Source of the DNA: JAHJQZ01 sp963667595
GTDB taxonomy: Bacteria; Pseudomonadota; Alphaproteobacteria; Rhizobiales; Devosiaceae
Reading direction: 5' to 3'
Assembly (NCBI GenBank): GCA_963667595.2
Contig: CAXXWD010000010.1
Coordinates: 395,396-459,395 of the forward strand
DNA: 64,000 bases
In this document: positions 1 to 7,187 of the stretch, in pieces
Position numbering within the stretch: position 1 is the first letter of the stretch
How the letters are laid out: each line of letters opens with the position of its first letter
The notes under the pieces: generated by a model
The model's database searches: none
Seen by the model: only the letters and a program-made list of their open reading frames with translations
Told to the model about the DNA's origin: nothing
Program-made: the position numbers and the translations under genes

Positions 1-2
1 CG

Positions 3-158
3 TCCACTGGTCCCGGCGTGTCTCCGTACAACGAAGACCCGCAGGTACGCGATACCTTCAAGTCGATCCTCGAGGAATTCGCCTACGGGCAGATGTCCTC
101 TGCGGAAGCGGCCGAAGAGATCATCGCCGGCGTGAACGAGCGCCTCGGCGAGCTCTAG
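3..158 (+). CDS. C-terminus of an extracellular sugar-binding protein of an ABC transporter (partial)
   Basis: Only the last 51 codons are inside the window, in frame from base 3 to the TAG at 156-158. The visible tail contains an aromatic/Pro stretch, then an amphipathic helix with SSAEAAEEIIAGVNERL. This is the usual C-terminal helix of family 1 carbohydrate-binding proteins, which deliver sugars to a membrane permease pair. A strong terminator follows, so it ends its transcription unit. The GH105 gene just downstream suggests the lost operon handles pectic oligosaccharides, but that is inference from context. The family call rests on a short tail. Confidence 0.6.
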   Translation, partial: STGPGVSPYNEDPQVRDTFKSILEEFAYGQMSSAEAAEEIIAGVNERLGEL

Positions 159-168
159 AACCCTCCGG

Positions 169-200
169 GGCCGCGCTCATCCGGGCGCGGCCTCTTTTTT
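169..200 (+). terminator. Rho-independent terminator after the binding-protein gene
   Basis: An 8-bp perfect GC stem (GGCCGCGC at 169-176 with GCGCGGCC at 185-192) with an 8-nt loop is followed by TCTTTTTT. It lies 10 bases after the stop codon of the partial gene and separates it from the GH105 gene at 256. Confidence 0.9.
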
Positions 201-255
201 CAATCTCACGCCAGCACCCGCGCATGTCGTGACGCGGGATTAGGTGAGTTGCGCC

Positions 256-1386
256 ATGTTCCAGGACTTTTTCGACCAGTATGCTTCCCGCTATGCTTAC
301 GCAAAGCCTGGCCGGATCTGGTGTTACGAAGACGCCTGCGTCTATCGCGGCCTCATGGAGCTTTATGGCGTCACGGGCAGACAAAGCTGGCGCGACCATC
401 TCAGGCGACTGATTTCGATCCAGATCGACGCCGACGGCGTTCCGCTCGGCTACGCCAAGTCGGAATTCAACATCGACAACATTCTCGGTGGCCGCGTCCT
501 GTTCGCGCTTGTCGAGCATCCCGGCGACCGCTTCGATACCGCGATCGACCTGCTCGCCGACCAGCTCGCCGAACACCCGCGCACCGCGTCCGGAAATTAC
601 TGGCACAAGACGGTCTATCCCCAGCAGGTCTGGCTCGACGGGCTTTATATGGGCCTGCCCTTCCAGATCGAATACGGACGCCTGCGCGGCCGAAACGCGC
701 TTGTCGACGACGCGGCCGATCAGCTTTTGCGAGCGATGGACATGCTCCGGGCCCCGAAAACCGGCCTTTACTATCACGGCATCGACACGTCGCGGACCGC
801 GTTCTGGGCCGATCCGGAGACCGGCCTGTCACAGAGTTTCTGGGGCCGCGCCAACGGCTGGCTGGCCATGGCGATGATCGATATCTACGCCCTTTTGCCC
901 GAAGGACATTTCGCCCGTTCCGATATCCGTGCCCATATCCTGTCGCTGGCCGACGCAATCGTATCGCGGCGCACCGAGAACGGGCTCTGGCTGCAGGTCA
1001 TGGACCGGCCCGATCTCGCCGGCAATTACGAGGAAATGTCGAGTTCGGCGATGTTTTCCTATTTCCTCATCCGGGCGGCGCGCCTGGTCGAAGGTGCCGC
1101 GCCTTTGAACAAAGCCGGACTTGCCGCGCTCGACGCCATTTCGAAACACTACGTGCGCCGAACGGACGACACCTGGCAGCTCGAAAACATCTGCGAAGTG
1201 GCCGGACTTGGCGGACCGCTCGGCAAACAGCGCAACGGCACGCCCGCCTATTACGTCAGCGAGCCAATCGTCGCCAACGATCCGAAAGGCGTCGGCCCCT
1301 TGATGATGGCCGTGGCCGAGCGGGAGCGCACCGACGCTTCAGGACACGAGATCAAGATCGAGGGAAAACGGCACGCACGCGGGTAA
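256..1386 (+). CDS. Unsaturated rhamnogalacturonyl hydrolase, GH105 family
   Basis: A protein of 376 residues, the usual length of YteR/RhiN-type GH105 enzymes. These cytoplasmic enzymes hydrate the 4,5-unsaturated galacturonate at the non-reducing end of lyase-made rhamnogalacturonan oligosaccharides, releasing the unsaturated uronate and a rhamnose-ended sugar. Family signatures are visible: VWLDGLYMGLPF near residue 130 and FWGRANGWLAMAM near 195, which line the active site of the (alpha/alpha)6 barrel. There is no signal peptide. The ATG at 256 is chosen because AGGTGAG (242-248) lies at the right distance; the in-frame GTG at 244 would lie inside that site. The upstream terminator means it needs its own promoter. 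A second GH105 lies at 18736-19860. Confidence 0.9.
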   Translation: MFQDFFDQYASRYAYAKPGRIWCYEDACVYRGLMELYGVTGRQSWRDHLRRLISIQIDADGVPLGYAKSEFNIDNILGGRVLFALVEHPGDRFDTAIDLLADQLAEHPRTASGNYWHKTVYPQQVWLDGLYMGLPFQIEYGRLRGRNALVDDAADQLLRAMDMLRAPKTGLYYHGIDTSRTAFWADPETGLSQSFWGRANGWLAMAMIDIYALLPEGHFARSDIRAHILSLADAIVSRRTENGLWLQVMDRPDLAGNYEEMSSSAMFSYFLIRAARLVEGAAPLNKAGLAALDAISKHYVRRTDDTWQLENICEVAGLGGPLGKQRNGTPAYYVSEPIVANDPKGVGPLMMAVAERERTDASGHEIKIEGKRHARG

Positions 1387-1434
1387 CCGCTCGCCGACAC
1401 TCGTTTTGTCATTTTGGCGCTTCCGCCATATCCA

Positions 1435-2631
1435 TCAGGCGACTTCTTCCAAATCCTTCGCGTCAGCGGCCGCGCGGATCGTCTTGCTGACGAACTGGTA
1501 GAAATGCGCCGGCGGCAGCGGTTTGGCGAAATAGAAACCCTGCGCCATCTCGCAGCCTATGCTGGTGAGGAACAGCGCGCCTTTTTGTGTTTCAACGCCT
1601 TCCGCACACACCTTGAGATCGAATGAATGGCACAGATCGACGATGGCCCGGACCACCTTGCGGGCGTCGTGATCGGTTTCCGCGGCAAAGGTGATCGAGC
1701 GGTCGATTTTGACCTCGCTCAACGGCAAACGATAGATCTCTGCAATTGAGGAATACCCGGCGCCGAAATCGTCCAGGGAGACGCCGAACCCCTTGAGACG
1801 CAAACGCGTCAGGATGTCGATCGCCGTCGTCTTGTTCGGCGAAACGGTCTGCTCGGTCACCTCGAACGTCAAAAGCGAGGGATTGAGCCCTGTTTCGACC
1901 AGACGGTCGGCCAGCCGGTCCGGCAGTTCGAGATCGGTCAATTGGCTTGGTGACAGGTTCACCGAAACGGGCAGAAACAGGCCGCGCTCGGACCAAGCCT
2001 GAAGCTGTATGATGACGTTGTCGAGCACGGCGTCGGTCAGAAGGCCGATCAGCCCCGCCTCTTCGGCGATGGGGATGAAATTGCCCGGCGGTTGCAAACC
2101 CCGCTGGGGGTGTTGCCAGCGTACCAGTGCCTCGGAGCCGACGATCGAATTCGCACCCTTTTGGGCGAGCCCGATCTTGGCCTGGAAATGCACCACCATC
2201 TGGCCAGCCTTGATGGCCTCTTCGAGTTCCTCGGCAGACGGCGTGAAGGAGTGGTTCCAGGTCTTAGTAAGGACGGTGCGTAAATCGCGTTCGCTGACGG
2301 GCTTGGTCAGTGAATAGGGCATATTCAGCCCCAACTCGCTGCCCAACCGTTTCGTGGCGGCGAGAACGCGTGCACTCTGGCCGCTGGTCAGAATGATCGG
2401 GGCCTCGCACCCCCGCCTCGCAAGCTCGCGCAACATCTCAACGCCATCTTTTTCCGGCATGGCCAGGTCGAGCATGATGACGGTCGGCAAGAGCCGGTCA
2501 TAGGTTTCCAGCAGGTCCTGATCCGCTTCGCTTTGTTCGACCGAATAACCAAGCGCTTCGGCAAAGATACGGAATAGCGTCTTGATCTCATGATCATCGT
2601 CGATGATCAAAAGGCGATTGGGTGAAACCAC
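1435..2631 (-). CDS. Response regulator with EAL c-di-GMP phosphodiesterase output
   Basis: About 398 residues. Residues 1-125 form a receiver domain with the acidic pair IIDDD, phospho-acceptor Asp55 (MLDLAMP) and a conserved Lys in LTKP. The rest is an EAL domain with all expected catalytic elements: EALVRW, VNLSPSQL, FEVTEQ, DDFGAGYSS, VKIDRS, CAEGVET and QGFYFAKP. It should therefore hydrolyse c-di-GMP rather than be a degenerate sensor. The GTG at 2631 is preferred because AGGAG lies 6 bases upstream; a TTG at 2673 would add 14 residues. It follows the REC/GT2/HlyD operon on the same strand but has its own 276-base upstream region with a palindrome, so separate transcription is likely. 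It may be a target of the sensor kinase at 7188. Confidence 0.93.
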   Translation of the reverse strand: MVSPNRLLIIDDDHEIKTLFRIFAEALGYSVEQSEADQDLLETYDRLLPTVIMLDLAMPEKDGVEMLRELARRGCEAPIILTSGQSARVLAATKRLGSELGLNMPYSLTKPVSERDLRTVLTKTWNHSFTPSAEELEEAIKAGQMVVHFQAKIGLAQKGANSIVGSEALVRWQHPQRGLQPPGNFIPIAEEAGLIGLLTDAVLDNVIIQLQAWSERGLFLPVSVNLSPSQLTDLELPDRLADRLVETGLNPSLLTFEVTEQTVSPNKTTAIDILTRLRLKGFGVSLDDFGAGYSSIAEIYRLPLSEVKIDRSITFAAETDHDARKVVRAIVDLCHSFDLKVCAEGVETQKGALFLTSIGCEMAQGFYFAKPLPPAHFYQFVSKTIRAAADAKDLEEVA

Positions 2632-2719
2632 GAGGTGCTCCTGTCTGTTCCGGAGCACGCGACGTTCCGACAAATGCGGAACCGTGCTCCATCTTCCTGT
2701 GGTCGCAGTGTTTTTTTCA

Positions 2720-2741
2720 AAAAAACGACTAGTCGTTTTTT
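2720..2741. promoter_or_regulatory. Perfect 22-bp palindrome upstream of the REC-EAL gene
   Basis: The sequence is a perfect inverted repeat centred between 2730 and 2731, six A's then CGACTAGTCG then six T's, with no intervening loop. It lies about 90 bases upstream of the REC-EAL start and about 170 bases after the HlyD gene stop. The gapless centre fits a dimeric operator (the CGACTAGTCG core resembles TetR-type sites). The A/T tails would also let it act as a bidirectional terminator. Which of these is true cannot be told from sequence. Confidence 0.6.
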
Positions 2742-2907
2742 GTACACTGCTCCAGAGCTATTGCGCATCCTCACTATCTACTAAAAACAGAAAATTATAG
2801 CAGAAGTCCAAATTCATATGACTTACAAAGAGTAATCATGAGTATTTAGCTTTCGATAGCGCATACTCTTCGCCGAACACGAATTAACAATTGCTCTTAT
2901 TGTTGCT

Positions 2908-3906
2908 TCAAAAGCCAAGCAACAAGGCAGATACGCTCACTTTGTCAAAGAGCGGGAAATGCTCCGCGTCGTCCAGCTTGATACGCGCGATCTGGCTTCT
3001 GTCGCGCGGCCGGAAACTCGTCTGGAATTCCTCCGGCAAGGGTTCGGTCAGCGGCAGGATTTCGGAGATGATCCCTTTCACGCGCTTGCGGCCGCCGGCG
3101 ATTTCGACGCGCATGCCGACCGAGATGGGAAACAGATAGCGCGGCGGCAGATAGGCCAGAACATAGGGCGTACCGGCATAGATCGACAGCATGGCGTTAC
3201 CGGCCTGGAACACATCGCCGATCGAGGGGATACGTCCTCCGATGGTGCCGTCGATCGGCGCGGTGATTACGCCATTGGCGTATAGCGCGCGCAGATCACC
3301 CAGGGCCTTTACGGCATCGGTGTGCGCATCTGACAGGGAGGCGCGCTGTTGGGCAAGCGTCGCGGTTTCCGCCGCCAGGCGAATATGGGATTCCTTGGCG
3401 TCATAGCTGTAGTTGAGCGCTTCGAAATAGCGGGCGGAATCCACCAGATTGGCGCTTTGCGCCTTTTCGAGGCCGGAAAAGATTTCGGCGGCCTCCCGTT
3501 CCCGGCGCTCGGCCAGCGGCAGCAACTGATCGGCCGTCGCGATGCGCATGGACAGGTCAGCATCAGTCTGGGTCAGTTCCGCCAGACGCAGCGACAGATC
3601 GGCAAGGCGTTCGAGCATTTCGCTCGATTCGATTTTCATGAGCACGTCGCCCCGGGCGACGGTGGCACCTTCCTGGATGTCGACCTGTTTGACCTGGGAC
3701 AGGGCCGAGGCCGCAACGACCGCCCTGTCGCGCACCACAAGTCCGTCGGCGCGGAACAGGAAGAGATCCCCCCACAGGAAATTGAAAATGCCCACCCCGA
3801 CCAACACGAGGATGCCGATATAGATGAACCGCGCCCAGTGTCCGGCGGTGCGCCGGGGTTCGGAACTGAGGGTGTCGGCGCGGGGGCGTTTGTGCAGTGC
3901 TCTCAT
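2908..3906 (-). CDS. HlyD-family membrane fusion (periplasmic adaptor) protein, partner of the GT2 synthase
   Basis: A protein of 332 residues. It has a cytoplasmic N-terminus, one transmembrane helix at about residues 26-46, then a biotinyl-lipoyl-like half (AVVAASALSQVKQVDIQEGATVARGD), a long coiled coil (about 90-200) and the second lipoyl half with APIDGTIGGRIPSIGDVFQAG. This is the HlyD/Alg44-periplasmic layout. Its start overlaps the GT2 stop by 4 bases, so the two are translationally coupled. The pairing of a compact GT2 with an HlyD-like protein recalls bgsA/bgsB, the mixed-linkage beta-glucan synthase of Sinorhizobium meliloti. I infer it helps the nascent polysaccharide cross the periplasm. 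No outer-membrane porin gene is nearby. Confidence 0.85.
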   Translation of the reverse strand: MRALHKRPRADTLSSEPRRTAGHWARFIYIGILVLVGVGIFNFLWGDLFLFRADGLVVRDRAVVAASALSQVKQVDIQEGATVARGDVLMKIESSEMLERLADLSLRLAELTQTDADLSMRIATADQLLPLAERREREAAEIFSGLEKAQSANLVDSARYFEALNYSYDAKESHIRLAAETATLAQQRASLSDAHTDAVKALGDLRALYANGVITAPIDGTIGGRIPSIGDVFQAGNAMLSIYAGTPYVLAYLPPRYLFPISVGMRVEIAGGRKRVKGIISEILPLTEPLPEEFQTSFRPRDRSQIARIKLDDAEHFPLFDKVSVSALLLGF

Positions 3907-5177
3907 GATCTGCTCCGGGCGTCTCTGACTTTACGGGGAACGTATTCGTCGCGTGTCGACATGGTGAAAACCCATTCCTCGACATAGGCGATGACGCGGA
4001 CGATGCGCATCACTAGGCCGTTGAACAGGCTGAAGGCGGGAACCAGCGTCAACAGGCCGAGCGAGACATGGCCAGGCATGGCCAGGCTCGCAACACTGAG
4101 GGTAACGAGGTCGATGACCATGATGGCCAGGAAGGCGGCGCCGAGAATAGCCGGCGCCACGTCGCCATAGGTCCAGAACAGCCAGACCAGATAGACCGGT
4201 AGAGCCATGGCGCCCAGCACGTTGAACAACAGGAATTCCATTTCATGGAACAGTTCGAGCGGGCTGAAGCGTCGCGAAAACGGGTTGAGCGCTTCCGCAT
4301 GGGTACGATAGCGCAGCCGTATGGCATCACGTTCCCAGCGCATGCGTTGCCGGTAAAACGCGGGAAACGTGGCCGGCACATCTGTGCGCGACACGGCATC
4401 ATGTGCAAAAGCAATGCCGTATCCTGCTTTTCTCATCCTGAGTGTCAGGTCTAGATCCTCGCCGCCGCCAGCGGCATCGAGGCCGCCGACCTGTTCCAGC
4501 GCCGAACGCCGGAAGGCGGAAAAGGCACCCGAGGCGCAACTGACCTGATCGATCATGGCCTGCGAGCGTTTCCCGAGCGAAATCGAGATGAGGTATTCGA
4601 TCGACTGCAATGCGGCCATCAGGCTGGCCGTGGTGTTGCGAACGAGGATATTGCCGGACACGGCGCCGATCTGCGGATCGTTGAACGGCCTGACGATGTT
4701 GCGGATGGCGTGGCGATCGAAGGTCGTGTCGCAATCGAGATTGATGAGGATATCACCGCTCGACAACCGCCAGGCGAGATTGGTCGCCGCCGATTTGCCG
4801 GCCCTCAGATCGGTGCCATGGGCGCCCTGAATGAGACCGCGATGCAACAGATCGCGCAGACGGGCCCGCGTGGCATCGGTGGAACCGTCCGAAACCACGA
4901 TGATTTCGTCGGGAACCAGGCTCTGCTCGTTGAGGCTTTTCACGCAGGTTTCGATCTTGTCCTGCTCATTGTGGCCAGCGACCAGGATACTGATCTTGCC
5001 GAGCTTGTGGGTTTTCAGCGCATCCCCCTCGCGCTTGGGGATGAACAGAATTGCCGACAGCATGGCCAGAAGATAGCGCGGCAGTTCGAGCACCAGTGTC
5101 AGCCAGAGCAAATGAACGAGATTGGTCGTGCCGACCGACGAAAAGAAGTCGATGCCGTCCGAGAAAATGCGGTCCAT
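3903..5177 (-). CDS. Processive family 2 glycosyltransferase (exopolysaccharide synthase)
   Basis: A membrane protein of 424 residues. An N-terminal hydrophobic segment (about 18-48) precedes a GT2 catalytic domain with all processive-synthase motifs: SDGSTD (96-101), the metal/UDP-binding DCD (148-150), the catalytic GGED (238-241) and QRMRW (277-281). Three or four C-terminal helices (about 310-400) complete the channel. By family it polymerises sugar from a nucleotide donor and extrudes the chain through the inner membrane. No PilZ domain is present, so any c-di-GMP control would have to act through another protein or an unrecognised site. Its ATG shares a base with the stop of the upstream REC protein (TGATG), and its end overlaps the HlyD gene by 4 bases. 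Confidence 0.9.
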   Translation of the reverse strand: MDRIFSDGIDFFSSVGTTNLVHLLWLTLVLELPRYLLAMLSAILFIPKREGDALKTHKLGKISILVAGHNEQDKIETCVKSLNEQSLVPDEIIVVSDGSTDATRARLRDLLHRGLIQGAHGTDLRAGKSAATNLAWRLSSGDILINLDCDTTFDRHAIRNIVRPFNDPQIGAVSGNILVRNTTASLMAALQSIEYLISISLGKRSQAMIDQVSCASGAFSAFRRSALEQVGGLDAAGGGEDLDLTLRMRKAGYGIAFAHDAVSRTDVPATFPAFYRQRMRWERDAIRLRYRTHAEALNPFSRRFSPLELFHEMEFLLFNVLGAMALPVYLVWLFWTYGDVAPAILGAAFLAIMVIDLVTLSVASLAMPGHVSLGLLTLVPAFSLFNGLVMRIVRVIAYVEEWVFTMSTRDEYVPRKVRDARSRS

Positions 5178-6952
5178 CAGAACAGATCCTGCGGTGAAAA
5201 CACGGTAAGGACGGCCCCGAGATCGACACTGATGGCACCGGCGGCAGTCGCAGCAAGGCTTTCGGTCTGCGTCTTGAGGGATTGGGCCGTCATCTCGGGC
5301 ACGAGGGCGAAATCGTAGGATTGCCCGGCCGCGATGCGCGTGTTGGGCGGCATGGCCTGATGCAGGTTTTCCAGGAACTGGTTGCGGGCGCGCACGAACA
5401 TGCGGGCCCCCTCTTCGCGTTCCACCAGATGCTGGTTGCGATAAGCGATATCGACGAGCGCGAACGGTGTGCCGTCCTCGTTGTAGCGCCGCGCTTGATC
5501 GTTGAGGGCGACAACCAATTCCAAAGGCAGATCGGCAAACCGCAGCCCCGTTCTTTGCAACCCGAGCACGGCACGGCCGGATTCGGCGAAGGCAAGCCCC
5601 TTATCCGTCAGCGCGTAGGAAAAGATATCCTTGGTCCCCATGCTTTCGCCGGAGGTGTGGGTGTGACACGAGGCGCAAACGAACCCGACATCGGGCTCGG
5701 ACGTGGCGTGTCCGCAGGCTTGACACACCAGCATGCTGCCCGGCCGGTCGTAGTCTTGGCCGAAATGCCTGAGGGTCTTGCGGCATTTGGGGCAGACCAG
5801 ATCGTCGCCGGAACGAAAATCCTCCTCCGGCCCCTGATAGGCACAGGAGAAATGATGGATATAGGGCTGTTCGACCAGTTGCGGCGAACCGCAGGACGGA
5901 CACTCCTCCCGCACGTTGAGATGGGCGGACTCGCAGGAGCCGCACTGGTGCACACGGTCGACGAAGCGCTTTTTCAACAGGCCCTCGCTGGCCAGCCTTT
6001 CCGCCAGTCGCACGATCTCGGCATTGGCCAGCGGCACCGGATAGGCGAATAAAAGCAACGAGTTGGCATCGTAGACGGGATCAAGTTCGTTGCCGGAGAG
6101 ATAGAGATGGGCGATCAGCTTCTCGCCGGGATCCTCCGCACGCGCCAGATCGCGATGCAGCCGGCTTCGCTTGTCGTTGAAGGCCGTCACCATGTCGCCG
6201 ACGCGCCCGGTGGCCGTGCTTGCCAGCCGCGACAGGTCGAGATCGGCCTTGTGCCCGAGCGCGCCCGTCAAATCGAAGACCGGCAGAACATGTAGCCCGG
6301 GATGCTGCCAGAGCACTTCCGTCCGCCCCAAAGGCGGGTTGGACCTTATGAGGATGCCGTCGAACAGCAACGGATCGCGCCCCGCCTGAACGATCTTGGC
6401 GGCAACGTGATCGGAACCGAAATCGTCCGGCCAGCTCAGGAAATCGAAATTCTGGGCAAAGCTCGTGTCGACCGGTGGCGGGGCAACCGCAGGTGACGGT
6501 TTTACGCCGTCAACAGGCGGCTCGGACGATAAAGGCGTTTCGCCGCCCGGCGCCTCTTTGGACTCGATAACCCGGCAAACCTCGCCGATATCGACCGGCT
6601 TGGGGACGATTTCGTCGAAAAGCTCGCAATTGTCCTTGTGAGACAGAAGCCCTTCGACATCGGCGGTCACCGCGATGAAACGGGGACCCGGTCCGGGCAT
6701 GTCCCGGCGATAGGCCGAGACGATTTCGACGCCATCCATGCCGGGTAGATGGAAATCAAGCAGAGCGACGTCATAATCGCCGCTTTTCAACGCTTCCAGA
6801 GCCTCAGGGCCGGTTTCCGCTGTATCGACAACATAACCACGTTGTCCGAGAACAAGCTTCAGGAGGTCCTGAGTAATTGAACTGTCTTCTGCAACAAGAA
6901 TACGGGACGCAGACTTTTTAACTTCTCTTGCCACTTCGGCGGCTGGAGTCAT
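5177..6952 (-). CDS. Response regulator with a multi-CxxC zinc-ribbon output domain (TackOD1-like)
   Basis: A protein of 591 residues, first gene of the exopolysaccharide operon. Residues 15-130 are a receiver with phospho-acceptor Asp66 (LLDFHLPGMDG) and Lys in VPKP. A Pro-rich linker (135-165) follows. The rest has no GGDEF, EAL or HTH motif. It carries eleven cysteines between 337 and 429, arranged as five CxxC pairs plus Cys370, which must form several zinc ribbons. From memory it resembles the predicted signalling domain TackOD1, seen next to receiver and diguanylate cyclase domains; that assignment is not verified. The region after 430 could be a degenerate nucleotide-cyclase-like fold. 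The start follows AGGAG by 7 bases. Coupling to the GT2 suggests it senses or regulates polysaccharide synthesis. Confidence 0.75.
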   Translation of the reverse strand: MTPAAEVAREVKKSASRILVAEDSSITQDLLKLVLGQRGYVVDTAETGPEALEALKSGDYDVALLDFHLPGMDGVEIVSAYRRDMPGPGPRFIAVTADVEGLLSHKDNCELFDEIVPKPVDIGEVCRVIESKEAPGGETPLSSEPPVDGVKPSPAVAPPPVDTSFAQNFDFLSWPDDFGSDHVAAKIVQAGRDPLLFDGILIRSNPPLGRTEVLWQHPGLHVLPVFDLTGALGHKADLDLSRLASTATGRVGDMVTAFNDKRSRLHRDLARAEDPGEKLIAHLYLSGNELDPVYDANSLLLFAYPVPLANAEIVRLAERLASEGLLKKRFVDRVHQCGSCESAHLNVREECPSCGSPQLVEQPYIHHFSCAYQGPEEDFRSGDDLVCPKCRKTLRHFGQDYDRPGSMLVCQACGHATSEPDVGFVCASCHTHTSGESMGTKDIFSYALTDKGLAFAESGRAVLGLQRTGLRFADLPLELVVALNDQARRYNEDGTPFALVDIAYRNQHLVEREEGARMFVRARNQFLENLHQAMPPNTRIAAGQSYDFALVPEMTAQSLKTQTESLAATAAGAISVDLGAVLTVFSPQDLF

Positions 6953-6977
6953 TACGCACTCCTAAACAACATACGCA

Positions 6978-7003
6978 AACGAAGATGATGGACATCTTTC
7001 GTT
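6978..7003. promoter_or_regulatory. Imperfect inverted repeat in the divergent promoter region of the EPS operon and sensor kinase
   Basis: AACGAAGATG (6978-6987) and CATCTTTCGTT (6993-7003) form an inverted repeat with one bulged base. It lies 26 bases upstream of the REC/zinc-ribbon start, within the AT-rich divergent region 6953-7187. It could be an operator or an mRNA leader hairpin. No clear sigma-70 boxes were identified. Confidence 0.35.
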
Positions 7004-7187
7004 ACAAATTAACGTCCCCTTAATACTCTACGTCAATTTAGTTTTCAGTTTAGCACATTAATTTTTTGATAATTCGAAATGAATTATGATTCCATAACCA
7101 GATTTGGATTTAGGAGTTACACTAGAGCAATATCCAATTTTTCTATCGAGTGCTGAGGACGCGTCATGCATTTCGGAAAACAAACCG

